From assembly GCA_965224525.1 (NCBI GenBank), contig OZ245050.1, positions 4,464,001 to 4,528,000 of the forward strand: DNA of 64,000 nucleotides, read 5' to 3'. This DNA comes from Granulosicoccus sp036478565 (GTDB lineage: Bacteria; Pseudomonadota; Gammaproteobacteria; Granulosicoccales; Granulosicoccaceae). Both the position numbers and the translations under genes were made by a program. Positions 51,878 through 60,208 of the stretch are shown here, one piece after another (the first letter of the stretch is position 1; the number at the start of each line of letters is the position of its first letter). Below the pieces are notes generated by a model that saw only the letters and a program-made list of their open reading frames with translations, was not told where the DNA came from and did no database searches.

Positions 51878-53029
51878 TTATCCAGCCATCCCTTTAAGAA
51901 GATCCATCAAAGGTTTTACAACCGGCTCAACAACCGAACCAACGCCGGGTAGGGCGATGACCTTGTCAAGAATTGGCTGCAAGGTGGCCATTCCGCCGGA
52001 GACGATAGAACTTACCGGACCTTTGGCTGCATCAGGTAGCCGAGCGAACAGATCGTTAACTCCACCCAGCTTGGATGTTGCTTCTTCCAGCGCGGGAATC
52101 GCAGCAGTGGCGGTATCGGCATCGGTAATGCCACTGAGAGCATCAGTGGTCGAGCCAAACACACCGTCTAGCTGGCCCTTGATTGCGTCAATGTCGACGC
52201 CATCAGGTAAAGCTTCAGTTGCAGCGTCAGCAGCGCTGGATGCCGCATCTGATGCCGCCTCGGTTGCGGTTCCAACCGCGTTTGTAGCGTCTTCCGCGCC
52301 GCCGCCAAGAAATTTCATACCCAACCAGCCAAGTACTGCGATACCGATCAACGGCAGTAACCACTTCATAAGACCTCCTCCTGATTCTGCCGGCACGGGC
52401 GCTGGCGTGTGTTGCTGAGTTGTTTGTGTTGTTTGCGCTTGTGCTTGCGGTGCAGCGCCACTGGATGATAGAGCCGGCTGGATGCTGTCAAAAAAGCCGG
52501 AATTTTGCAGTTGGCTGGAAAAACCCTGCGGCATTGCTGCGTTAATATTTGCTTGTTGACCACCCAGCATGCTGGCAAGCGAGCCAGCATTCAAACCACC
52601 ATCAAATACTTTGCGCTTGATGACACCAATAACGATTGGTGCCAGCATACCCATCAGAGAGCTGCTGTTGCCACGGCTCAGACCACTGAAACCTGCCAGT
52701 GCACCGGCGATTTTACCCAAAGCGCCATTGCCCAGCAATGACCCGAGCAGTGACGTGCCCTGATTGATCAGACCGGATGACTGCCCCCCACCTAGCAGAT
52801 TGCCCAGATCTCCAAGCAGTCCATCGTCCTGCTTTTGCACCGCATTAAACAGAGCGCCGGCACCATCCGAGTTGCTTGCAGCGCCGGTCAATCCGCTGAG
52901 CAGACCCGGCAATGCGCCACCGATGGCGGAAGAAGTTTGTGCACTGTCTGCACCCAAAACACCCCCAATCTGCCCCATTAACTGGTCGCTGATTTGGTCC
53001 TTTACAAGGTCGACGATATTGAACGACAT
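51878..53029 (-). CDS. DUF937 (YidB-like) protein with one membrane anchor and Ala-rich stalk
   Basis: 383 aa. The N-terminal 200 residues, VDLVKDQISDQLMGQIGGVL to SMLGGQQANINAAMPQG, are Gly/Leu/Ser-rich, with the repeated LLGxLLG pattern of DUF937. A Gln/Thr-rich linker (QAQAQTTQTTQQHTPAPVP) leads to one membrane helix (LMKWLLPLIGIAVLGWLGMK) and an Ala/Asp/Thr-rich region (ATEAASDAASSAADAATEA), then a helical tail. Its function is unknown. It diverges from the lipoprotein at 53577. Confidence 0.78.
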   Translation of the reverse strand: MSFNIVDLVKDQISDQLMGQIGGVLGADSAQTSSAIGGALPGLLSGLTGAASNSDGAGALFNAVQKQDDGLLGDLGNLLGGGQSSGLINQGTSLLGSLLGNGALGKIAGALAGFSGLSRGNSSSLMGMLAPIVIGVIKRKVFDGGLNAGSLASMLGGQQANINAAMPQGFSSQLQNSGFFDSIQPALSSSGAAPQAQAQTTQTTQQHTPAPVPAESGGGLMKWLLPLIGIAVLGWLGMKFLGGGAEDATNAVGTATEAASDAASSAADAATEALPDGVDIDAIKGQLDGVFGSTTDALSGITDADTATAAIPALEEATSKLGGVNDLFARLPDAAKGPVSSIVSGGMATLQPILDKVIALPGVGSVVEPVVKPLMDLLKGMAG

Positions 53030-53576
53030 CGATTATCTCCAATGAATAGATGAAATGTATTCGCTAGGCGCGCGCCAAAATTCGGCGCAGGCCGACAAAA
53101 GCGTTCACTCATATATGATACAGCGACAAAGCCCAATAGATCGAGTCGCTTTTGTATTATTCGCAGTTGCATTTAATTTGTGAAGCATGACCAGTTTGCC
53201 ATGTGCCGGAAACCCGGCAGAAAGCAAACAGGGACAGACCTGCACTATTATTCCAACTGATTGCTGAAGCGGCGCTGGTCAGCGCAGTGATCGTTCAAAA
53301 AAACCGGTCACTGAGCCGGGAACGGGATGTAGATGATGCTGTTTCTTAGTCGGGTAAAGGCCAGCGGAGTTAGTGGCGCTTTATTCAGGTTACGGAGGCT
53401 TCAGCGCGTCAGCCGATACGACCGACGCAGATTTGCATCATTCCAATGTGGGGTTTTGCTTGCTACATGAACTATGATCAACCCGGACGTTCGCCGGCGG
53501 CAAGCCCGACGATAGAACGCAGGTGTCATACTGCCCGCTGAAAAGCGGCGATTCTGGATTTAAAGTGGAGAGAACA
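53030..53576. other. 547-bp divergent intergenic region with several palindromes
   Basis: No gene is visible. Perfect short hairpins occur: TGCCGG (53204-53209)/CCGGCA (53214-53219) and GCGCTG (53272-53277)/CAGCGC (53280-53285). The promoters of the DUF937 gene and of the 53577 lipoprotein must lie here. I saw no recognisable riboswitch. Confidence 0.5.
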
Positions 53577-54443
53577 ATGATGAGATTGACCCAACGTGTC
53601 GGTGGAAATTTTGCCAGATACGCCCTGATAGCGGCCATGACCGGGGTGCTTGCTGGTTGCGGTGGTGGTTCCGGTGACGGTACCGATCCGATTGATACCG
53701 AACTCGGCGATTTCGACCCCTTGGATCTCGATGGTAACGGTATTCCGGACGCAGAAGATCCTGACTACAGCGCCACTGATCTGGACGGCGATGGCATTCT
53801 GAATCTTGACGATGACGACGTTGATGGCGATGGCATTATTAATGACCTGGATGACGACTATGTGCCAGGCGATGCAGATGGCGATGGCTTTACCGATGCA
53901 ACAGCCGATGCTCCGTGTGGTGGCGAACGTGGCACCGATAACATGTCGGCCGATAATAGCTGGGATAACAACTGTGTGATTGAACGTCAGGCAGGCGGCG
54001 GTCAGTTTGCTGACAGTTTGTATACTGTTGGAATTCAGCGCGTCATTTACTGCGCCGGTTTTGGGGATGGCGCTGACTATGCGGCTTTTGCCGATGGCGA
54101 ATTCGGACCAGGTACTGAAGCGGCCATGCAGGAGTATCAGACAGATCGTGGTTTGACATCGGATGGTGCTGTCGGGCCACAGACCTGGGCGAAACTACAG
54201 AGTGAGATAGAAGTTCTGGAGTTTGGTGAATTAGCTTCTGACGGAGCAGGTGGTAGCGTCGCTTATGACTCTTTTGGCTTCAAGGCAGGTCGCTGTGCGG
54301 ATGCGGTATTGTTCTACCAGGAAACGACGCCAACAGCAGATGGCGCTGGTATTGATAAACTTGGCTGGACTTTGGCCAAAAACCCGCCGAACAGTGATCA
54401 ACGGGTAGCTTTTTCGACTGATCCGGCTTTTAATCAACTCTAA
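53577..54443 (+). CDS. Lipoprotein with calcium-binding TSP3-like repeats and a peptidoglycan-binding domain
   Basis: 288 aa from the ATG at 53577 with GTGGAG upstream. The lipobox is GVLAGC (cysteine near residue 29), followed by GGGSGDG. An acidic tract of DxDGDG loops (DLDGNGIPDAEDPD, DLDGDGILNLDDDDVDGDG, DADGDGFTDA, about 50-118) should bind Ca2+. The C-terminal half has the peptidoglycan-binding pattern with FGPGTEAAMQEYQTDRGLTS and DGAVGPQTWAKL. It would be anchored in a membrane and touch the cell wall. The HEAT-repeat gene starts 4 bases after its stop. Confidence 0.82.
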   Translation: MMRLTQRVGGNFARYALIAAMTGVLAGCGGGSGDGTDPIDTELGDFDPLDLDGNGIPDAEDPDYSATDLDGDGILNLDDDDVDGDGIINDLDDDYVPGDADGDGFTDATADAPCGGERGTDNMSADNSWDNNCVIERQAGGGQFADSLYTVGIQRVIYCAGFGDGADYAAFADGEFGPGTEAAMQEYQTDRGLTSDGAVGPQTWAKLQSEIEVLEFGELASDGAGGSVAYDSFGFKAGRCADAVLFYQETTPTADGAGIDKLGWTLAKNPPNSDQRVAFSTDPAFNQL

Positions 54444-54446
54444 TCG

Positions 54447-55475
54447 ATGATGGAGCGAGGGCGATGGATTGTAGCTGCTGGCGTTCTGGTAGTTGCATTC
54501 TTCGCCCTTGTTCAGTCCTGGCCGGACCGGTCTGTTCCGGACAGTGCCGTTGACGACCACACGGCAGTTCGAGATACGGCAGTCGCGGCCAACCAGCCGG
54601 TCGATTCGCCCTTTAGTACAACCACAGCCGATCAAGAGGCACTACCGACCGCGGGTACAGCAGAGGACGTCGCTGCAGAATCAAATGGCCTGCGTGCAGA
54701 CTCTGCAGAAGCTGCAGAGAACCTTGCATCGATAGATTTATACGCGCTTGGGCGCAAAAACTTCAGTGACGACGAATTCAATGCGCTGGTCGAACGACTG
54801 CGCGCTGATCCCGTTTTATTGCAATCGTTACTGGATGAATTCCGTCAGGAAACCGACCCGGAACGTTTGCGGCGTCTTTCGCAACTTTTGGGTGATGTTG
54901 GCGGTCCAGATGTGACAGCGGCAGCCAGCGAACTGGTCTTTTCCGGAGATCCAGATTCTCGCGCCATAGGTCTTGAACTGCTGAAACATGTGCAGCCGGG
55001 CAATGCCGATGCCCGCGAGATAGTGTCAGGTATTCTGGCGACTGAAATTGAAGCATCTACACTGGTTGATACCTTGAATGCGATAGCGGTACCCGGCGCC
55101 GTTGATGCCGATGCTCGCGCCGGGCTGGCCGAGCAGGTAGCGTTGCTGACTAGCCATGATGACCCCGCAGTCAGACGCAGTAGCCTGGATATTCTATCGC
55201 GATGGACTGACGACCCTCGGCATACACCCGTGTTATTAAATGGCCTGACCGATACTGATTCAAGCGTGCGCGAAACAGCTGCCTACTCGCTGGTCGGCCA
55301 TGAAGATGCCAGCGAAGAAGTCATACTCAATCTGTTATACGTGGTTGAAAACGAGCAGGAAGCCGAACAAACCCGGCGCGGCGCTATACTTGCATTGAGA
55401 GGCATGCCCATTAGCGACACTCAGCACCAGCAACTCATCGCCCTCGAGAAACTCCTCGACCGCCGCCTTTATTGA
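54447..55475 (+). CDS. Membrane-anchored HEAT-repeat protein
   Basis: 342 aa. One N-terminal helix (WIVAAGVLVVAFFALVQSW) anchors it; a low-complexity linker (about 30-90) follows. From about residue 105 it is made of helical repeats such as DPERLRRLSQLLGDVGGPDV, DPAVRRSSLDILSRWTDDPR and TDSSVRETAAYSLVGHEDAS. This is a protein-binding scaffold facing the periplasm. It is almost joined to the Ca-binding lipoprotein gene, so the two products probably act together. The next feature is the 295-bp REP-bounded element, 24 bp after the stop. Confidence 0.8.
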   Translation: MMERGRWIVAAGVLVVAFFALVQSWPDRSVPDSAVDDHTAVRDTAVAANQPVDSPFSTTTADQEALPTAGTAEDVAAESNGLRADSAEAAENLASIDLYALGRKNFSDDEFNALVERLRADPVLLQSLLDEFRQETDPERLRRLSQLLGDVGGPDVTAAASELVFSGDPDSRAIGLELLKHVQPGNADAREIVSGILATEIEASTLVDTLNAIAVPGAVDADARAGLAEQVALLTSHDDPAVRRSSLDILSRWTDDPRHTPVLLNGLTDTDSSVRETAAYSLVGHEDASEEVILNLLYVVENEQEAEQTRRGAILALRGMPISDTQHQQLIALEKLLDRRLY

Positions 55476-55498
55476 GGTACCAAGGGTATCAATATTAA

Positions 55499-55793
55499 GG
55501 GGTCGGACCGCGTTAACATATTGAATATAGAAGTAATTAATACCCTGACTGGCCGCTATTACAGCTTTAAACCGATGTTTTATAGGGTCTGGAGGGTGGT
55601 TTAAGAGCGGGTGCCTCGCATTATTTAGTGCGTCCATCGTGTTTCGACATATGTGCAATATGAAACTGCGGTGCTGTCAGATACAGCCTTAAAAAGGCAT
55701 ATTATTATCGATTTTCTCCGGTTTAAGCCGTTTACAGAAGCGAAAAGCACTGAAATTTCTAGTATTTTTAATGGCCTACGGTGGTCCGACCCC
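55499..55793. mobile_element. 295-bp gene-free element bounded by inverted REP sequences
   Basis: GGGGTCGGACC at 55499-55509 and its complement GGTCCGACCCC at 55783-55793 bracket 273 bp without a credible gene. Both ends continue inward with the same REP pattern (GTTAA/CGTAG, then TTGA/TTAA). The RAYT gene at 62675 is bracketed in the same way, so this is probably a non-autonomous element moved by that enzyme. It lies within the 355-bp gap between the HEAT gene and hemH. Confidence 0.6.
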
Positions 55794-55830
55794 ATAGCGC
55801 CTCATAGCACCGTGGCAAGCGGTATAGTAA

Positions 55831-56880
55831 TTACTGACTATCTCTAGTCGACTCCGGTATCCAGCCTTGGGCGTGTCTTGTTATTAGGTTCGCCAGAAAA
55901 TTGATGTGATCTGGCCGGTCATTGAGGCAAGGGATGTAGCAAAAACGTTCACCGCCATGCTCCTCAAAGTATTGTCTGTTTTCCTGATTGATCTCTTCAA
56001 TCGTCTCAAGACAATCCGCCGAGAAAGCTGGGCTGATTACGTCGATTGATTTGAACCCTTCACCAGGTAGCAGCTTCATGGTTTCATCGCAGTACGGCCG
56101 CAGCCATTCATTGCGCCCGACACGGGATTGGAATACGACTTTGACCTTGTCAGACCCTATGCCAAGGTTTTCTGCAAGTAGTTGTGATGTCGTCTGGCAC
56201 TGATAGAAGTATGGATCCCCCTTCGTCACGCAACTTCTGGGCAGGCCGTGATACGAGGTTACCAATAGATCGCCACGCCCCTTTTCGGCCCAGCTTTCGC
56301 GTACGCTGTTTGCCAGAGCCTGGATATATTCGGGGTCTTTACAGTATTGATTTATGGTACGAAGCTCAGGAATCACACGTGTTTTTTGTAGCCTTGCCGA
56401 GACCGCATCAAACACTGATGCCGTCGTAGTACCTGAGTACTGGGGATACATGGGTAGCAGGATTATTTGTCGTGCGCCTGCCGATTCCAGTTCGGTCAGT
56501 GCGCTATCAATGGATGGCTTTCCGTAACGCATGCCGAGAGCGACAACCACATTACGACCAAAGCGCTTTTCCAATTCGGCCTGCAGCGCATGGGTTTGTT
56601 TAATGGAAATGTTAAGTAACGGTGAGCCGCTTTTCTCCGACCACACCGCTCGATATGCCTTCGCACTACGAGCTGGTCGAATTCGCAAAATGAACCCGTG
56701 TAAAAGAATACGCAACAACCAACGGGGCATTTCGATAATTCTTGGGTCGCTGAGGAATTCAGCCAAGTATCGGCGTACGTCAGGGGTTTTCGGCGAAACC
56801 GGGGTGCCAAGGTTTACCAGCAACACACCCAGACGCTCAGGTGAGCCGTGTTTGTATTGCGGATTTCCAATAAATTTCAT
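55831..56880 (-). CDS. hemH: Ferrochelatase
   Basis: 349 aa. It inserts Fe2+ into protoporphyrin IX at the end of haem synthesis. Motifs: LGVLLVNLGTPVSPKTPDVR, MRYGKPSIDSAL, LLPMYPQYSGTTTASVFD, SYHGLPRSCVTKGDPYFYQC (catalytic His) and ISPAFSADCLETIEEI (conserved Glu). Two cysteines in TKGDPYFYQC and ADCLETI, plus CYIPCLND near the C-terminus, hint at a Fe-S-containing form. No other hem gene is adjacent. Confidence 0.92.
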   Translation of the reverse strand: MKFIGNPQYKHGSPERLGVLLVNLGTPVSPKTPDVRRYLAEFLSDPRIIEMPRWLLRILLHGFILRIRPARSAKAYRAVWSEKSGSPLLNISIKQTHALQAELEKRFGRNVVVALGMRYGKPSIDSALTELESAGARQIILLPMYPQYSGTTTASVFDAVSARLQKTRVIPELRTINQYCKDPEYIQALANSVRESWAEKGRGDLLVTSYHGLPRSCVTKGDPYFYQCQTTSQLLAENLGIGSDKVKVVFQSRVGRNEWLRPYCDETMKLLPGEGFKSIDVISPAFSADCLETIEEINQENRQYFEEHGGERFCYIPCLNDRPDHINFLANLITRHAQGWIPESTRDSQ

Positions 56881-57997
56881 AATTTCAGGTTTGCTGCACG
56901 AGCCTTACGCGGTGAAAGCGTCGCAGACAAGGGGAGGCGGTATGCCTGGCCGACTCTGTCATGTGTTCTAGTATAAATCAGGGTAGTCTGTCAGTACGAG
57001 TCGATCAGCGGTCATCGTGCCTATAATGTTAGATACTCGTGGCGTTAAATACCCGCGTCGCTATTGTATGCAAACCTGGCGGCGGCTTTGGTGATGGAAG
57101 CGTTGCATGCCTCCAACCGTTTTATTGGTCGTATGGGTATCTAATGTGGTACGTGGGAAACCCGGTGGATTCATTTGGTCGCGGTTTAACCGCTGGCTGG
57201 CTAGCAGGAAGTTTGGCTATCGCGAGTTTGGTTGAAAATCGGTTGGAAAGAAAATTCACAACACCTAGTCCGGATAGTTGTAAATAACGTGGCTGTATAT
57301 TTCCTATTGCAGACCCGCCTGTAAGCGGTAGCTTTGTGACGGCATTCACGAATCAATGACTTAAGAAAAAATGCTGAACTGGGCGACCGTTTTGATCAGA
57401 TTCGACACTTGTCTAATCGTAAATTCTCTGTTTTGACAAAATATTGTCGCAAAAGGCACTTGACGAATGACATTTCATATCATCGTTATGCACATGCGAG
57501 AAAAAGCATTGCGAGGCGTGAACAATTCGTGTAGCTGAGATTCTTCGAATTGAGAAAGAGTCTGTAACATACTGATAATAAATGATATATTGTGATTGTT
57601 CAAATAATTGCCAAATTGTTGGAAGTGTTCGTTTTCAAGGGAAAAGTTGAATTATTCCAATCTTATGCACAGGGTTATCCACAGATTCTGTGGATAACCC
57701 GTCGATTTACTGTCAGGCAACTGCGCCTTTTCAATGGCATGCCAGCCAAAGTGTGGAAATCACCACAAATCACGGGTGCAGGCCGGTCCTGGCTGTCGAC
57801 GGAACCATTGAGCCAAGAGTTCGCAATACCAGCATTTGTGTGCGGTTGATGAGTAACACAGTTCGCGGACAATTCACTTTAACGTGCGGGGGTAATCTGA
57901 GAACGGACGGCCACTCGCTTAACAACTGCTGTCGATTTCGCTACAAAGCCGGCTTGCTTTTATCCTGCAGGCCTGCGGCGCGACTGCGAGCATCCAG
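56881..57997. other. 1.1-kb gene-free region with a DnaA-box cluster and AT-rich stretch
   Basis: Four perfect DnaA boxes (TTATNCACA) lie at 57486-57494, 57663-57671 and 57675-57683 on the plus strand and 57689-57697 inverted. The last two form a 29-bp palindrome with 14-bp arms. Between the first and the rest is AT-rich DNA (about 57560-57660). An inverted repeat GACAA-N4-TTGTC lies near 57434-57447. Chance would give roughly two such boxes in the whole 64 kb. This could be a replication origin or a DnaA-binding control locus; dnaA, dnaN and gidA are not in the window. An 82-codon frame at 57039-57287 has no support. Confidence 0.55.
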
Positions 57998-60208
57998 GTG
58001 AGTAAGAGACTGGTACAGGTTGCGTTGCCTTCGCCACTCTATCGATTGTTTGACTACTTCTGGCCGTCGGCTCAGCCTATTGTGCGCGGTGCTCGCGTGC
58101 TGGTACCGTTTGGTCAACGGCGTCTGGTCGGCATTGTCCTGCAGGAGCTTACTGAGAGCGATGTGCCCTACGCCAGGCTGCGCAATGTCGCCAAAGTGCT
58201 GGACAGCGTGCCTGTCTTGCCAGAAGAAATACTGTCAGCTCTGTGTTGGGCAAGTCGTTATTATCATCATCCCCTTGGTGACGTACTGTCATCGGCATTG
58301 CCAACGCTGCTGCGCAAAGGGCGACCGGCACTACTTCAGGAACGAGAGCAGTGGCGTTTGTTGCCTGAAGTTGCAATTGCAGCTTCAGAACATGACCAGC
58401 ATCGCGCGACTGTCCGGGGACCAGTGCAGACGGCGTTGCTGGCTCGACTGGCCAATGCAAATGGTGAGACTGTTGATGCGAGCGAGCTGGCGGCTATCAG
58501 TACTCGTTGGCGTGCATCGATCAAACCTTTACTGGATCGGCAGTTGGTCTCGTGTGAACATTCACTGGCATTGCCAAGTAATGTTGCCAGCGATACAGGG
58601 CCTCAGTTACTGGAAGAGCAGCAACAAGCCGTTGATGCGATTGTAGCTTCGCTGCGCAGCTTTCAACCACATTTGCTGCATGGTGTAACGGGCAGTGGAA
58701 AAACCGAAGTGTATTTACGCTGTATCGAAGCGGCTCGCCAGCAAGGTATGCAAGTTCTTGTGTTGGTACCTGAAATTTCGTTGACACCACAGTTGATGCA
58801 ACGCTTCACGCAACGGTTGAACGGATGCCTTGTCAGCTTGCACTCCGGCCTTAATGACAGTGAGCGTTTGCAGAACTGGTTGCTTGCAGCAAATGGCTAT
58901 GCAGACATTGTTATTGGAACGCGCTCCGCCGTGCTTGTTCCCATGCCGCGTCTTGGATTGGTATTAATTGACGAAGAGCATGATGGATCACTAAAACAGC
59001 AAGATGGTTTTCGCTATCACGCGCGTGATTTCGCACTACTGAGAGCGCGGAATCGGCAATGTCCGGTGGTGTTGGGGTCTGCGACACCGTCCTTTGAGTC
59101 GTTGCACAATGTGACACGCAAGCGTTATCAGTACTTGCCGTTAAATCGACGGGCTGGTGAGGCTATGCCACCCGAGCTGGCGCTTTTGGATATCAGACGA
59201 CGGCCATTGACTGAAGGCATCAGTGATCGTTTGATGGATGCCATACGTACGCATCTCGATAACGATGGGCAGGTGTTGGTATTTATCAACCGCCGCGGTT
59301 TTGCCCCGACACTTTTATGTAACGACTGTGGAGCGGCAGCGGATTGTCGGCGATGCGATGCACACATGACTGTACATGCTCGTTCAAACCGGCTACGTTG
59401 CCATCACTGTGGTGCTGAACGGCCACTACCTGTCACATGCGAGCAATGCAGCTCAGAAAACCTTGACCGCATCGGTCACGGTACCGAGCGCATCGCTGCA
59501 GCGTTGACAGCGGAGTTTCCTGATATCGCCATTGCACGAATTGATCGGGACAGTACCCGACGCAAGGGAGCGCTTGAAAAACAGCTAGCGCTGGCTGTCA
59601 GCGGCGAAGCGCGTTTGCTGGTGGGTACACAGATGCTGGCGAAGGGGCATCATTTTCCGAAGCTTACGCTGGTCGGTATTCTCGACGCCGACCGGGGTTT
59701 GTTTGGTACTGATTTTCGCTCGCTGGAGCACATGGGGCAGCTGACTATTCAGGTGGCTGGCCGAGCTGGTCGAGAACAACGGCGGGGAACTGTTCTCATT
59801 CAAACGCGCAACCCGGACAATCCGATGCTGCAGACTCTGGTTGAAGAAGGTTACGATGCCTTTGCCCGAATTGCACTAGCGGACAGGCAGTTGGCTGAAC
59901 TCCCGCCGTTCGCCTACGTTGCGCTGGTTCGCGCGGAGGCGAGCGATGCTGAATCATCAATCACCTTCCTGCGTCAAGTTGCTGAGCTATTGCAGCAGCC
60001 TGACACCGAAACCCTGCATGTGCTGGGCCCAGCGCCTGCACCAATGGAGCGTGTTGCGGGTCGATACCGCGCCCAGTTACTGCTGCAGGCTGACAAGCGT
60101 TCAACATTGAATAACAGCTTGTCATGGTTAACGGTAAACATTGGCGACTTGTCGGGTGTTCGACGTACCCGTTGGTCGATCGATGTTGATCCGGTTGATT
60201 TGTATTGA
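57998..60208 (+). CDS. priA: Primosomal replication restart helicase PriA
   Basis: 736 aa from GTG. The N-terminal DNA-binding domain opens VQVALPSPLYRLFDYFWP and VLVPFGQRRLVGIV. The helicase part has Walker A LLHGVTGSGKTEVYLR and the DEEH box VLIDEEHDGSLKQ, then LGSATPSFES. The cysteine cluster CNDCGAAADCRRC ... CHHCGAERPLPVTCEQC binds zinc. QMLAKGHHFP and QVAGRAGREQRRG are helicase motifs V and VI. It reloads DnaB at stalled forks. The next gene starts inside its stop codon. Confidence 0.94.
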   Translation: MSKRLVQVALPSPLYRLFDYFWPSAQPIVRGARVLVPFGQRRLVGIVLQELTESDVPYARLRNVAKVLDSVPVLPEEILSALCWASRYYHHPLGDVLSSALPTLLRKGRPALLQEREQWRLLPEVAIAASEHDQHRATVRGPVQTALLARLANANGETVDASELAAISTRWRASIKPLLDRQLVSCEHSLALPSNVASDTGPQLLEEQQQAVDAIVASLRSFQPHLLHGVTGSGKTEVYLRCIEAARQQGMQVLVLVPEISLTPQLMQRFTQRLNGCLVSLHSGLNDSERLQNWLLAANGYADIVIGTRSAVLVPMPRLGLVLIDEEHDGSLKQQDGFRYHARDFALLRARNRQCPVVLGSATPSFESLHNVTRKRYQYLPLNRRAGEAMPPELALLDIRRRPLTEGISDRLMDAIRTHLDNDGQVLVFINRRGFAPTLLCNDCGAAADCRRCDAHMTVHARSNRLRCHHCGAERPLPVTCEQCSSENLDRIGHGTERIAAALTAEFPDIAIARIDRDSTRRKGALEKQLALAVSGEARLLVGTQMLAKGHHFPKLTLVGILDADRGLFGTDFRSLEHMGQLTIQVAGRAGREQRRGTVLIQTRNPDNPMLQTLVEEGYDAFARIALADRQLAELPPFAYVALVRAEASDAESSITFLRQVAELLQQPDTETLHVLGPAPAPMERVAGRYRAQLLLQADKRSTLNNSLSWLTVNIGDLSGVRRTRWSIDVDPVDLY

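Noticed and set aside
53030..53576. Possible riboswitch in the divergent region
   Set aside because: Short hairpins only; no match to the c-di-GMP, glycine or other riboswitch cores I could recall.
57039..57287. 82-codon frame between hemH and priA with some hydrophobic residues
   Set aside because: No ribosome site, no recognisable domain, and a similar-length frame on the other strand; treated as chance.
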